From: Rhizobacter sp. Root1221
GTDB taxonomy: Bacteria > Pseudomonadota > Gammaproteobacteria > Burkholderiales > Burkholderiaceae_C
NCBI RefSeq assembly: GCF_001425785.1
Contig: NZ_LMDI01000018.1
Coordinates: forward strand, 37,910 to 101,909
Reading direction: 5' to 3'
DNA: 64,000 bases
Position 1 is the first letter of the stretch, and each line of letters opens with the position of its first letter. Under the pieces are notes generated by a model. It made no database searches, was not told the origin of the DNA, and saw only the letters and a program-made list of their open reading frames with translations. The translations under genes and the position numbers were made by a program. Of the stretch, positions 1 to 9,660 are shown piece by piece.

Positions 1-1
1 G

Positions 2-145
2 CTGGTCACCGACGCGTGGTTCTTCAAGGAAGGGGATGCCGAGCGGTTCGCCGAGGCCCGGTACGGCGAGTTCCGCATCACGGCCGACGGCGATGCCGTC
101 CTGGTCGGCTTGAGAGACACTCGGCTGGTCCCCATTCCGCCCTGA
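2..145 (+). CDS. 3' end of a GDYXXLXY-family protein gene (partial)
   Basis: Only the last 47 codons are in the window; the 5' part lies upstream of base 1. The visible C-terminus contains TDAWFFKEGDAERFAEARYG followed by GEFRI and LVGLRDTRL, which resembles the C-terminal part of GDYXXLXY-domain proteins, a family of predicted periplasmic or membrane-associated proteins often encoded next to a DUF2157 membrane protein. The function is unknown. The TGA stop lies 10 bp before the next start codon, so co-transcription with the downstream hydrolase-family gene is possible. The family assignment rests on a short tail and is moderate. Confidence 0.6.
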   Translation: MVTDAWFFKEGDAERFAEARYGEFRITADGDAVLVGLRDTRLVPIPP

Positions 146-155
146 GAAAGCCACC

Positions 156-923
156 ATGCCCGCCACCACGGATGCCTTGATCGACGCCTTGCTTGCCGCC
201 CGCCGCGACCGGATTCCCGCGGCCGTTGCCCCGTTCGCGCAGCTGCTGCGCACCGCCGACGATGCCTACCTCGTGCAGGCCGCGGTGGCCAATGAACTGG
301 GCTGGCACGGAGATGCGCCACCCCGGCACTGGAAATCAGGCGGTGCCTCGCGCACGGCCACGATGGGCCATTCGGCCCTGCCGCCGGCTGGCGTGTGGTC
401 CAGCCCGGCCCAGTTGAACTCGTGGCCGTTCCGGCTCGGGGGCATCGAGGCCGAGATCGCGCTGCGCCTGGGCCGGGACGTCGACGCGGCGCTGGCCGCC
501 ACGCTCGACATGGACCGCGCATCCGGCCTGATCAACGCCATGGCCGTCTCCATCGAACTGGTCGACTCGCGCTGGGACGAAGGTTTCGCGGCCCCCGCCT
601 TCCTGCGCCTGGCTGACCTGCAGTCCCACGGGGCGCTGGTGCTGGGCGACTGGGTGCCCTACGAACGCCGCGACTGGCTCGCCCAGCGGTGCGAGGTCAC
701 CATCGGCGGGCAGCCTCCGCGCACCTACGTGGGCACCCACACCTGTGCGGACCCGGCGTGGGTGCTGCCCGACTGGCTGCGCCACGCCACCCAGGACGGC
801 CAGGTGGTGCCGGCCGGCACGGTGGTGACCACCGGCACCTGGTGCGGCCTGCTGACCGGGCACGCCGGGGAGCTGGTGACTGTGGTGTTCGACGGCGTGG
901 GGTCCGCCAGCATCGCGCTTTGA
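156..923 (+). CDS. Fumarylacetoacetate hydrolase / 2-keto-4-pentenoate hydratase family protein
   Basis: This 255-aa protein matches the hydratase/decarboxylase branch of the FAH superfamily (MhpD-like), which acts on 2-hydroxy-dienoate or related acids using a divalent metal. The metal-binding region is recognisable in GGIEAEIALRLGRDV (about residues 97-111) and SIELVDSRW (about 132-140). The C-terminal barrel contains GTVVTTGTWCGLL. The length is normal for the family. The ATG at 156 is preceded by GAGAAAG. No catechol-degradation genes surround it, so the substrate cannot be named. It sits alone between a partial gene and fpr and may be a general beta-keto acid hydratase. Confidence 0.8.
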   Translation: MPATTDALIDALLAARRDRIPAAVAPFAQLLRTADDAYLVQAAVANELGWHGDAPPRHWKSGGASRTATMGHSALPPAGVWSSPAQLNSWPFRLGGIEAEIALRLGRDVDAALAATLDMDRASGLINAMAVSIELVDSRWDEGFAAPAFLRLADLQSHGALVLGDWVPYERRDWLAQRCEVTIGGQPPRTYVGTHTCADPAWVLPDWLRHATQDGQVVPAGTVVTTGTWCGLLTGHAGELVTVVFDGVGSASIAL

Positions 924-1143
924 CGGGGGCCCCCGTGGGGGCAAGGAACTCGGGCCGCCCGGCGTTTCCTCGAGCCACACCACTTAAGCATATGCCGCGA
1001 CGGTCTTTGTGCAGGGCAGGCGGCTGGGCGACACTGGCCAAATCCCCCCAGGCCGCGCGCGCCTGCCGGCCCTTCGGGCCCCGGCACCGGTTATGCTCGC
1101 GGGTTGGCCTTCGGGCCATCTTTCTTGTCCCCTTGCCACGACC

Positions 1144-1917
1144 ATGAGCAATTTCTACGAAGCCAAAGTCCTGACCGTTCACCACTGGACCGACCGGCAG
1201 TTCTCGTTCACGACCACCCGTGACCCGGGCTTTCGCTTCCAGAGCGGCCAGTTCACGATGATCGGCCTCAACGTCGACGGCAAGCCGCTGCTGCGCGCCT
1301 ACAGCGTCGTCAGCCCGCACTGGCATGAAGAACTCGAATTCCTGAGCATCAAGGTGCCCGAGGGCCCGCTCACGTCGCGCCTGCAGCACCTGCAGGTGGG
1401 CGACACGGTGCTGGTCGGCCGCAAGGCCTCCGGCACGCTGCTCACGCAGAACCTGCTGCCGGGGAAGAACCTGTACCTGCTCTCCACCGGCACCGGCCTC
1501 GCCCCGTTCATGGCCATGATCCGCGACCCCGAGGTGTACGACCTGTACGAGAAGGTCATCCTCGTGCACGGCTGCCGCCAAGTCAACGAACTGGCCTACG
1601 ACAAGGTCATCACCGAAGAGCTGCCGGCCAACGAGTTCTTCGGCGAGCAGGTCCAGGAAAAGCTGCTGTACTACCCCACGGTGACCCGTGAGGCGTTCCG
1701 CAACCGGGGCCGCATCCCCGTGCTGCTCGAATCCGGCAAGATGCCGGCCGACCTGGGCCTGCCCCCGGTCAGCATCGAGAACGACCGCTTCATGCTCTGC
1801 GGCAGCCCGGAAATGCTGCGCGACACCCGCGTCTACTTCGAGAAGCTGGGCATGAAGGAAGGCAACATGAGCACGCCGGGCCACTTCGTGATCGAGCGCG
1901 CGTTCGTCGAGAAGTGA
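1144..1917 (+). CDS. fpr: Ferredoxin/flavodoxin--NADP+ reductase
   Basis: This 257-aa FAD enzyme exchanges electrons between NADPH and ferredoxin or flavodoxin in the cytoplasm. The FAD-binding motif LLRAYSVVSP is at about residues 56-65, the NADP-binding segment STGTGLAPFMAMIRDPE at about 118-134, and CGSPEM near residue 220. The C-terminus ends VEK without the aromatic Tyr of plant-type enzymes, as in bacterial FPRs. The ATG at 1144 is chosen because the conserved sequence starts at MSNFYEAKVLTVHHW; an upstream in-frame extension has no family similarity. A TTATGCT element about 50 bp upstream could be a -10 box. A weak hairpin with a T-run follows the gene. Confidence 0.95.
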   Translation: MSNFYEAKVLTVHHWTDRQFSFTTTRDPGFRFQSGQFTMIGLNVDGKPLLRAYSVVSPHWHEELEFLSIKVPEGPLTSRLQHLQVGDTVLVGRKASGTLLTQNLLPGKNLYLLSTGTGLAPFMAMIRDPEVYDLYEKVILVHGCRQVNELAYDKVITEELPANEFFGEQVQEKLLYYPTVTREAFRNRGRIPVLLESGKMPADLGLPPVSIENDRFMLCGSPEMLRDTRVYFEKLGMKEGNMSTPGHFVIERAFVEK

Positions 1918-1965
1918 TGCGCGCACGGGGGGTCTGAAGACAACCCATCGAATCAGTGACCAGGC

Positions 1966-1988
1966 GCCAGAGACGCTGGCTCCTTTTT
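1966..1988 (+). terminator. Possible weak intrinsic terminator after fpr
   Basis: The inverted repeat GCCAG-N5-CTGGC at 1966-1980 is followed by TCCTTTTT. It lies about 50 bp after the fpr stop and before the convergent lacI-type gene. The stem is only 5 bp, so termination efficiency is uncertain. Confidence 0.4.
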
Positions 1989-2050
1989 ACAGGGCGAATC
2001 TCTGACGCACAGGTCCCGCCCGGGCCGCGTGGGTGCACGGACATGCCGGC

Positions 2051-3061
2051 TCAGTGGCGATTCGGTGGTGCCGTCGATTCCCGCACGATCAGCTCGGTGG
2101 GCAGCGTGACCTGAGAGCAGGCCGCGTCGAGCCCGGCCAGCAGCGCCAGCAAGGTGTTGACGGCCGAGCGCCCGAGTTCCTCGATCGGCTGCCGCACGGT
2201 GGTCAGCGCAGGGTGCACCTGGGCCGCGGCGGGCAGGTCGTCGAACCCCACCACCGAGATGTCTTCGGGCACCTTGATGCCGTGCGACTGCAAGGCAGTG
2301 AGCACGCCGAACGCGCTCACGTCGTTGCTCGCGAACACGGCCGTCGGACGCCTGCGTTTCATCTTCGCGATGCTCTCGCCGGCCGTGCGGCCGCCGGCCA
2401 GCGTGTGATGCCCTTGCAGCACCAGCGCCTCCAGGCCCAGGATGGCCACCGCATCGTCGTAGGCACGGTGCCGCTGACGGGCCGATTCGAGCTTCTCCTC
2501 GCCCGCCACGAAGGCGATGCGCTTGTGGCCCAGCTCGGCCAGGTAGGCCAGGGCCTTGCGCGCACCGCCGTAGTCGTCGGCCCCGATCGACACGAAGCCG
2601 GTGTGCTCGCTGGGCGTGTCGATGGTGACGACCGGCACCTGCCCCTGCGACAGCGTCTCCATGAAACCCTGCTCGTAGGGCAGCACCGCAATCACGCCGT
2701 CGGTGAATTGCTGCAGCAGCTTGGGGACGTTGCCCGTGGGGCGGCGGTCGCGGTCGACCAGCGAATAGATCAGCACTTCGGTGGCCGCCGCCGCCGCCGC
2801 ACGGACCACACCCGCCACCACGCTGCTGTTGTAGGGCTTGTCGAGGTCGGTCACCAGCACGCCGAGCACACGGCTCTGGCCGGTGGAAAGCTTCTGCGCC
2901 ATGCGGTTGGGCGCATAGCCCAGTTGGGACGCGAGCAGCTGCACCTTGGCACGGGTGGCGTCGGACACGCCGTGCTGGTTGTTGATCGCTCGCGAGGCGG
3001 TCATCGTGGAAACCCCCGCAGCCGCTGCGAGTTCAGCGAGGGTGGGCGCCTTACGGTTCAT
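2051..3061 (-). CDS. LacI/GalR-family transcriptional repressor of the galactoside ABC/GH42 operon
   Basis: This 336-aa regulator has an N-terminal helix-turn-helix (LAELAAAAGVSTMTASRAIN, about residues 6-25) and a hinge followed by a periplasmic-binding-protein-like effector domain (about 60-335). The HTH is closest in feel to the GntR/GalR subgroup. The start at 3061 (MNRKAPTLAELAAAAG) is preferred over an upstream ATG at 3109, because LacI proteins begin a few residues before the HTH. The gene is divergent from the sugar transporter operon. A perfect operator lies between them at 3146-3163 and a half-site (CGTTAGC) at 3113-3119, which suggests repression of both promoters and autoregulation. 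The effector is probably a galactoside or its breakdown product; this is inferred from the linked GH42. Confidence 0.9.
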   Translation of the reverse strand: MNRKAPTLAELAAAAGVSTMTASRAINNQHGVSDATRAKVQLLASQLGYAPNRMAQKLSTGQSRVLGVLVTDLDKPYNSSVVAGVVRAAAAAATEVLIYSLVDRDRRPTGNVPKLLQQFTDGVIAVLPYEQGFMETLSQGQVPVVTIDTPSEHTGFVSIGADDYGGARKALAYLAELGHKRIAFVAGEEKLESARQRHRAYDDAVAILGLEALVLQGHHTLAGGRTAGESIAKMKRRRPTAVFASNDVSAFGVLTALQSHGIKVPEDISVVGFDDLPAAAQVHPALTTVRQPIEELGRSAVNTLLALLAGLDAACSQVTLPTELIVRESTAPPNRH

Positions 3062-3145
3062 GGTGGTCGTTTGAGAGAGACGCGAGAGCATACGTTCGAA
3101 AGCATCCACTACCGTTAGCTAGGGTTTATCTTGATGTGATGATTA

Positions 3146-3163
3146 AACGTTAGCGCTAACGTT
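3146..3163. promoter_or_regulatory. LacI-family operator (perfect 18-bp palindrome)
   Basis: AACGTTAGCGCTAACGTT is fully self-complementary with a central CG-rich step, as in LacI/GalR operators. It lies 30 bp upstream of the solute-binding-protein start and 84 bp upstream of the repressor start, in the only intergenic space shared by the two. A second partial copy (CGTTAGC plus a degenerate right half) lies at about 3113-3127, close to the repressor start. Confidence 0.85.
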
Positions 3164-3193
3164 ACAACTTGGCAAACGCACGCAGGAGACACC

Positions 3194-4465
3194 ATGACCC
3201 CCAGCCATCGCCCCACCCGCCGCCAGATCGTCCAGATGGGCGGTGCCGCACTGGCTTCCGCCGCCGCGGGCGGGCTGAGCTTCCCGGCCATCGGCCAGAA
3301 CAAGGCCAGGACGCTGACGCTGATCTCCGAGCGCTCCAATGCCAACACGCGTGCGGCACTGGCCGCCATCGCGGCGGCCTTCGAGAAACAGGCCGGCGCC
3401 ACCGTGACCATCAACAACATGGACCACGAAGCGCACAAGACGGCCATTCGCAACTACCTGGTGACCAGCCCGCCGGACATCTGCTTCTGGTTCTCGGGCA
3501 ACCGCATGCGCTCGTTCGTCAAGCGCGGCCTGTTCGACGACATCTCCGACCTGGTCGAGCGCGAGAAGTACAAGGACGCGCTGGGTTATGCCGCCAGCGC
3601 CGTCACCGTCGACGGCAAGCAGTGGGGTTTGCCGCTGGAAGCGTTGCCCTGGGGCATGTTCTACCGCAAGGACGTGTTCGCCGAGAAGGGCCTGAGCGTG
3701 CCGCGCACGTTCGAACAGTTCAAGGCCATGGGCGTGAAGGCGAAGGCCGCGGGCCTGGTGCCCATCGCGATGGGCACCAAGGAGCTGTGGCCCGCCGCAG
3801 GCTGGTTCGACCACATGAACCTGCGCATCAACGGGCTGGACCGCCACCTTGCGCTGATGAACGGCGAGATGAGCTACCTCGACCCGGCGCTGGCGCCAGT
3901 GTTCGACCGCTGGGAAGAGCTGATCCGCGCGGGCATGTTCCTGCCCAATGGCACCTCCTACGGCTGGCAGCAGGCCGGGGCTTTCCTGGTGCAGAAGAAG
4001 GCCGCGATGATGGACCTGGGGCCGTTCATCGCCGGCGTGTTCCCGCCCGAAGAGAAAGCGCAGATCGGCTTCGCCGCCTTCCCCGAGATCGTGCCCGGCG
4101 TCGGGCCCTACGAAGACATCGCCTACAACTCGGTGCACATCCCTGCCAAGGCGGCCAACAAGGCGCTGGCGCGCGAGTTCCTGGCGTTCTTCTACCGGCC
4201 CGACAACCTGGCGGCGTTCCTGAAGTCCGAGTCGGGCCTGACGCCGCGCACCGACATGAAGGTGGAACCCGATCCGCTGCTGGACCAGGTGCGTTCCGAG
4301 TTCAAGGGCGTGAAGGGCACCGCGCAGTACTACGACCGCGACACCGACCCCGACATGGCGCAGGCCGGCCTCAACGCCTTCCAGGAGTTCAGCGCGGCGC
4401 CGGAGCGGCGCAAGCAGATCCTCGAGCGGCTGGAAACCACCCGCAAGCGCATCTTCAAGGCCTGA
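3194..4465 (+). CDS. Sugar ABC transporter substrate-binding protein (family 1)
   Basis: This 423-aa periplasmic protein should capture an oligosaccharide or glycoside for the permeases encoded next. The N-terminus has a twin-arginine type signal (PTRRQIVQMGG followed by an Ala/Gly-rich hydrophobic stretch, residues 7-35), which suggests Tat export. The mature part has the lobes of MalE/UgpB-like family-1 binding proteins, including ERSNANTRAALAAIAAAFEK and a Trp/Tyr-rich body that could stack on sugar rings. It is the first gene of an operon, with 13 bp to the next gene. Repression by the divergent LacI protein through the operator 30 bp upstream is likely. The sugar is inferred from the terminal GH42 gene to be galactosidic. 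Confidence 0.92.
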   Translation: MTPSHRPTRRQIVQMGGAALASAAAGGLSFPAIGQNKARTLTLISERSNANTRAALAAIAAAFEKQAGATVTINNMDHEAHKTAIRNYLVTSPPDICFWFSGNRMRSFVKRGLFDDISDLVEREKYKDALGYAASAVTVDGKQWGLPLEALPWGMFYRKDVFAEKGLSVPRTFEQFKAMGVKAKAAGLVPIAMGTKELWPAAGWFDHMNLRINGLDRHLALMNGEMSYLDPALAPVFDRWEELIRAGMFLPNGTSYGWQQAGAFLVQKKAAMMDLGPFIAGVFPPEEKAQIGFAAFPEIVPGVGPYEDIAYNSVHIPAKAANKALAREFLAFFYRPDNLAAFLKSESGLTPRTDMKVEPDPLLDQVRSEFKGVKGTAQYYDRDTDPDMAQAGLNAFQEFSAAPERRKQILERLETTRKRIFKA

Positions 4466-4478
4466 GCTCGTCTTCACC

Positions 4479-5354
4479 ATGAGCTTCTGGCGCCGCCATC
4501 GCGCGTGGCTGTACCCCGTGATCTTCCTGCTGCCGGGCGTCGCGGTGTTCGGCACGATCATCGTCGCCTCCGCGCTCGAGAGCCTGTGGGTCAGCCTGCA
4601 CAGCTGGGACGGCATGGGCCCCAAGACCTGGGTCGGGTTGGCCAACTTCCGCGAGCTGCTGGACGACCCGCAGTTCTACACCTCGCTGAAGAACAACCTG
4701 ATCTGGGTGCTGATGTTCCTGCTGGCGCCCGCGCTCGGCCTGGCGATCGCGCTGGGCGTCAACCAGCCGATCCGCGGCATTCGCCTGGTGAAGTCGCTGT
4801 TCTTCGTGCCGCTGGTGCTCGCGCCGGCCGCGGTGGGCGTGATCTTCGTGTGGTTCTACGACCCGAGCTTCGGCCTGCTGGCCAAGCTCTACGGCCTGGC
4901 CGGTGCGACGCCGCCCGCCTTGCTGTCCGACGAGCGGCTGGTGACCTTTGCCGTGGTCGGCGCGGCACTGTGGCCGCAGGTGGCCTTCTGCATGATCCTG
5001 TTCCTGGCGGGCCTCAGCAACATCGACGAGTCGGTGCTGAGCGCCGCGCGGGTGGACGGCGCACGCGGCTGGCGGATGCTCGTCCACATCGTGCTGCCGC
5101 AGCTGTCGCAGGTGAACTTCCTCGCCATCGCGGTGAGCGTGATCGGTGCACTGCGCTCCTTCGACATCATCGCGGTGATGACGCAGGGCGGGCCCTTCGG
5201 CTCATCGGCCACGCTCGCGTACCAGATGTACGAGCAGTCGATCTTTTCGTACCGCTTCGGCTACGGCGCGGCCATCGCCACGGTGCTGTTTGGCGGGGTG
5301 GCAGTGTTCATCGCCTGGTACCTGCACCGCCTGCTGCGCAGCGAGAGGATCTGA
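4479..5354 (+). CDS. Sugar ABC transporter permease, MalF/UgpA-like
   Basis: This 291-aa inner-membrane protein has six predicted hydrophobic segments and begins with the hydrophobic stretch AWLYPVIFLLPGVAVFGTII. The EAA loop that contacts the ATPase is visible as SAARVDGARGWRMLVHIVLP near residues 190-209. It pairs with the permease encoded 4 bp downstream and uses the shared ATPase two genes on. Its length is typical of the MalF-like half that lacks the long periplasmic P2 loop. It is expected to be co-transcribed with the whole operon. Confidence 0.93.
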   Translation: MSFWRRHRAWLYPVIFLLPGVAVFGTIIVASALESLWVSLHSWDGMGPKTWVGLANFRELLDDPQFYTSLKNNLIWVLMFLLAPALGLAIALGVNQPIRGIRLVKSLFFVPLVLAPAAVGVIFVWFYDPSFGLLAKLYGLAGATPPALLSDERLVTFAVVGAALWPQVAFCMILFLAGLSNIDESVLSAARVDGARGWRMLVHIVLPQLSQVNFLAIAVSVIGALRSFDIIAVMTQGGPFGSSATLAYQMYEQSIFSYRFGYGAAIATVLFGGVAVFIAWYLHRLLRSERI

Positions 5355-5358
5355 ACCC

Positions 5359-6210
5359 ATGTACCCGCGTCCCATTCCCGAATCGGCGCTGCTGCAGCGG
5401 CGGCTGTACATGGCGGTCCTCGGCCTCGCGCTGCTGGTCTGGCTGCTGCCGCTGATCGCAGTGACGATGACCTCGTTCCGCTCCACGCAGGACATCATGA
5501 GCGGCAACTACTGGGGCTGGCCCGTCGCACCCACGCTCATCGGCAACTATGCACAGGTCTTCACGCAGACGCCGATGGCCAGGTTCTTCGGCAACAGCCT
5601 GGTCATCACCATTCCGTCGGTGCTGTTGGTCCTGGTGCTCAGCACCCTGAACGGCTTCGTGCTGTCGCGCTACCGCTTTCGCGGTGCCACGCTGCTCTTT
5701 GCCGTGTTCGTCGGCGGCAACTTCCTGCCGCACCAGATCCTGATGATCCCGGTGCGCGACCTGATGGTGAAGGCCGGCCTGTACGACACCTTCTATGCGC
5801 TGATCCTGTTCCACGTGGCCTTCCAGACCGGCTTCGCCACCTTGTTCATGCGCAACTTCATCGCCTCGCTGCCGGGCGAGCTGTTCGATGCCGCGCGGGC
5901 CGAAGGTGTGTCGCCGCCGAAGGTGCTCTGGTACATCGTCGTGCCGCTCCTGCGCCCCGCGCTGGCGGCGCTCGCGGTGCTGACCTTCACCTTCATCTGG
6001 AACGACTACTTCTGGGCCGTGGTGCTGACGCAGAGCGACAGCGTCAAGCCCGTGACCGCCGGGCTGGCCAACCTCAAGGGCGAGTGGCTCTCGGCCTGGA
6101 ACGTCGTGGCTGCAGCCACCATGATCGCGGCGATTCCGCCCGTCGCGATGTTCTTCCTGATGCAGCGGCACTTCATCGCCGGCCTGACCGCGGGCGCGGT
6201 CAAGGGCTGA
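5359..6210 (+). CDS. Sugar ABC transporter permease, MalG/UgpE-like
   Basis: This 283-aa inner-membrane protein is the second channel subunit. It has six hydrophobic segments and an EAA loop (FDAARAEGVSPPKVLWYIVV) near residues 176-195, followed by PLLRPALAALAVLTFTFIWNDYFWA, typical of the carbohydrate uptake transporter 1 group. The ATG at 5359 (MYPRPIPESALLQRR), 4 bp after the previous stop, is preferred over an in-frame ATG at 5290 inside the upstream gene. A 44-bp gap separates it from the ATPase gene. Confidence 0.92.
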   Translation: MYPRPIPESALLQRRLYMAVLGLALLVWLLPLIAVTMTSFRSTQDIMSGNYWGWPVAPTLIGNYAQVFTQTPMARFFGNSLVITIPSVLLVLVLSTLNGFVLSRYRFRGATLLFAVFVGGNFLPHQILMIPVRDLMVKAGLYDTFYALILFHVAFQTGFATLFMRNFIASLPGELFDAARAEGVSPPKVLWYIVVPLLRPALAALAVLTFTFIWNDYFWAVVLTQSDSVKPVTAGLANLKGEWLSAWNVVAAATMIAAIPPVAMFFLMQRHFIAGLTAGAVKG

Positions 6211-6254
6211 ACCCGCCGATCGGCCTGCCAGCGGCCCAAACCAGCAACCCCACC

Positions 6255-7400
<1,146 letters not shown>

Positions 7401-7422
7401 ACCGTCCCTTCCTGAGCCGAGC

Positions 7423-9603
7423 ATGACCTTCTCACCACCCTTCGCCCACGCCCCTCGACGCCAGGTCCTGGCCCCTTCCGCCTGGCGGCCCACCTCGCTG
7501 GACCGCCTGCTGATCGGCACGCCGCATTACCCGGAGCACGTCGACGACAGTTATCTCGAGCGCGATGCTGCGCGCATGGCCGAATGCGGCTTCAACGTGA
7601 TCCGCCTGGCCGAGTTCGCCTGGCACCTGATGGAGCCGCGTGAAGGCGCCTTCGACTTCTCGCTCTTTGACCGCGCCATCGAGGTCTTCGCCCGCCACGG
7701 CATCTCGACGGTGATGTGCACGCCCACGGCCACGCCGCCCCGCTGGCTCACCATGGCCTACCCCGAGGTGCTGCGTGTCGACACCCATGGCCGTCCGGCC
7801 CGGCACGGCTCGCGCCAGCAGGCGGACACCACGAGCCCGGTGTACCGCGAGCACAGCCGCCGCATCACGCAGGCGATGGCGAACCACTACCGCGACCACC
7901 CGCACGTCATCGGCTGGCAGACCGACAACGAGCTCAACACCACCGCCTCGGAGTCGTACGCGCCCGGCACGGCGCGCGAATTCCGCCGCTACCTGTCGGC
8001 CCGCTACCAGACCATCGCCGCCCTCAACCACGCCTGGGGCACCGACTTCTGGGCCCAGCGCTACGACAGCTTCGAGCAGGTCGACCTGCCGTTCGAGCTC
8101 GCCCCCTCGTTCGCCAACCCCACCCAGGTGCTGGACTACCACCGTTTCCTGGCCTGGGCCACCGCCGCGTTCCAGCACGACCAGGTCGCGATCCTGCGTG
8201 CCACCAACCCCGGCTGGTTCATCTTCCACAACCTGGGCCAGTTGCGCGACATCGACTTCCGCGGCGAGTTCACCACCGACCTCGACTTCCTCGGCTACGA
8301 CGTCTACCCCTTCCTCAAGGACGAGATCGAGCGCACCGGCTGCCATGCCCATCACCAGGCCTTCATGGCCGATGTGATGCGTGGCTACGCGGGCAACTTC
8401 ATCGTGCCCGAGCAGCAGTCCGGGCTGGGCAGCCAACCGGGGTTCGCGACCCCGGTGCCCGAAGAAGGCGAGATGCAGCGCATGGCGATGTCATCGATCG
8501 CCCGCGGTGCCGATGGCGTGCTGTTCTTCCGCTGGCGGCCGGCGCACTTCGGCGCCGAGATCTACTGGAACGGCATCCTCGACCACGACGACGTGCCGCG
8601 GCGCCGCTACGAGGAAGCCCGCCGTACCGGCACCACGCTGCAGCGCATCGGGTCACGCATCCTCGGCACCTCGGTGCGCATGGACGTGGGCATCGCCGGT
8701 GCCGACTACGACAACCAGGAGGCCCACACCACCTACCCCCTGGGCCTGCCCTCGCCCCAGGGGGCCAGCCTGCCGTTGCACCGCCACTGCTTCGAGCAGG
8801 GCCTGCCCTGCGGCTTCCTGCACCCCGAAGACGACCTGTCGCGCCTCAAGGTCTTCTTCGTGCCGCACTGGGTGATCTGGAAGGACGAGTGGACCGAGCG
8901 CCTGGAGCGCTTCGCACGAGCCGGCGGCACGGTCATCATTGGCGCGAGAACCGGCACGCGCGACGCCAACAACCACGTCATCCGCGACACGGCGCCGGGC
9001 CGTTCGCTGTCGGCCCTGTGCGGCATCACGGTCGAAGAGTTCGGTTTGCTGCCGCCGCTGGACGGACTAGGGCTCACCGACAAGCTCAACCGGCCTGAAG
9101 GCGCCCTGGTGCTGCCCACGCGGCCCGCGGAATCGTCGCGACGCGCGCACCAGCTGCGCGTGGGCGATGCGGTGTTGCCTGCCGCGCATGCCTACGAACT
9201 CCTGAAGGTGCGCGACGATGCCGCCGACCAGGTGACGGTGGCCGGCCGCTGGGACACGCGCTTCGTTGCTGGCCAGCCGGCGATCACGATCCGGCGCGTG
9301 GGTGAGGGCCGCGTTGTCTACGTCGGCACCTACGTGACGGACGCGCTGGCGGCCCTGCTGCTCGACGCGGTGCTGGCCGACCTGCCGATCAAGCCGCTGC
9401 TGCCCCACGTGCCCGCGGGCGTCGAAGTGACGCTGCGCGAGGGCGAAGGGCGCAGCCTGCTGTTCATTCTCAACAGCCGGGCCGAGCCCGTGGTCGTACC
9501 CGACGTACCTGCCGGCCTGGAGTTGATGGGCGACCGGCCGCATGCGGCCGGGGCGCTGAGGCTTTCCGCCTATGGCTGCGCCGTGATCCAGGTCTCGCCA
9601 TAG
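7423..9603 (+). CDS. Beta-galactosidase, glycoside hydrolase family 42
   Basis: This 726-aa enzyme hydrolyses terminal beta-galactosides with retention of configuration. The TIM-barrel start is clear in GTPHYPEHVDDSYLERDA and MAECGFNVIRLAEFAWHLME. Glu170 in GWQTDNELN is the expected acid/base and Glu330 in FIVPEQQSG the expected nucleophile of GH42. The trimerisation and C-terminal beta domains follow. No signal peptide is apparent, so it should act in the cytoplasm on sugars imported by the operon's ABC transporter. It is the last gene, 22 bp after the ATPase. The ATG at 7423 is chosen because the upstream extension overlaps the ATPase gene. Confidence 0.93.
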   Translation: MTFSPPFAHAPRRQVLAPSAWRPTSLDRLLIGTPHYPEHVDDSYLERDAARMAECGFNVIRLAEFAWHLMEPREGAFDFSLFDRAIEVFARHGISTVMCTPTATPPRWLTMAYPEVLRVDTHGRPARHGSRQQADTTSPVYREHSRRITQAMANHYRDHPHVIGWQTDNELNTTASESYAPGTAREFRRYLSARYQTIAALNHAWGTDFWAQRYDSFEQVDLPFELAPSFANPTQVLDYHRFLAWATAAFQHDQVAILRATNPGWFIFHNLGQLRDIDFRGEFTTDLDFLGYDVYPFLKDEIERTGCHAHHQAFMADVMRGYAGNFIVPEQQSGLGSQPGFATPVPEEGEMQRMAMSSIARGADGVLFFRWRPAHFGAEIYWNGILDHDDVPRRRYEEARRTGTTLQRIGSRILGTSVRMDVGIAGADYDNQEAHTTYPLGLPSPQGASLPLHRHCFEQGLPCGFLHPEDDLSRLKVFFVPHWVIWKDEWTERLERFARAGGTVIIGARTGTRDANNHVIRDTAPGRSLSALCGITVEEFGLLPPLDGLGLTDKLNRPEGALVLPTRPAESSRRAHQLRVGDAVLPAAHAYELLKVRDDAADQVTVAGRWDTRFVAGQPAITIRRVGEGRVVYVGTYVTDALAALLLDAVLADLPIKPLLPHVPAGVEVTLREGEGRSLLFILNSRAEPVVVPDVPAGLELMGDRPHAAGALRLSAYGCAVIQVSP

Positions 9604-9627
9604 CGGGCCATCCAAAAGGTCTGCTGC

Positions 9628-9655
9628 GCGAAGGCCGCCCGAGGGCGGCCTTCGC
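9628..9655. terminator. Shared hairpin between convergent GH42 and oprM-like genes
   Basis: GCGAAGGCCGCC and GGCGGCCTTCGC form perfect 12-bp arms around a 4-nt loop in the 57 bp between two converging stop codons. There is no T-run on either side, so it may act as a transcript-end stabiliser or a weak bidirectional terminator. Confidence 0.55.
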
Positions 9656-9660
9656 ACCAA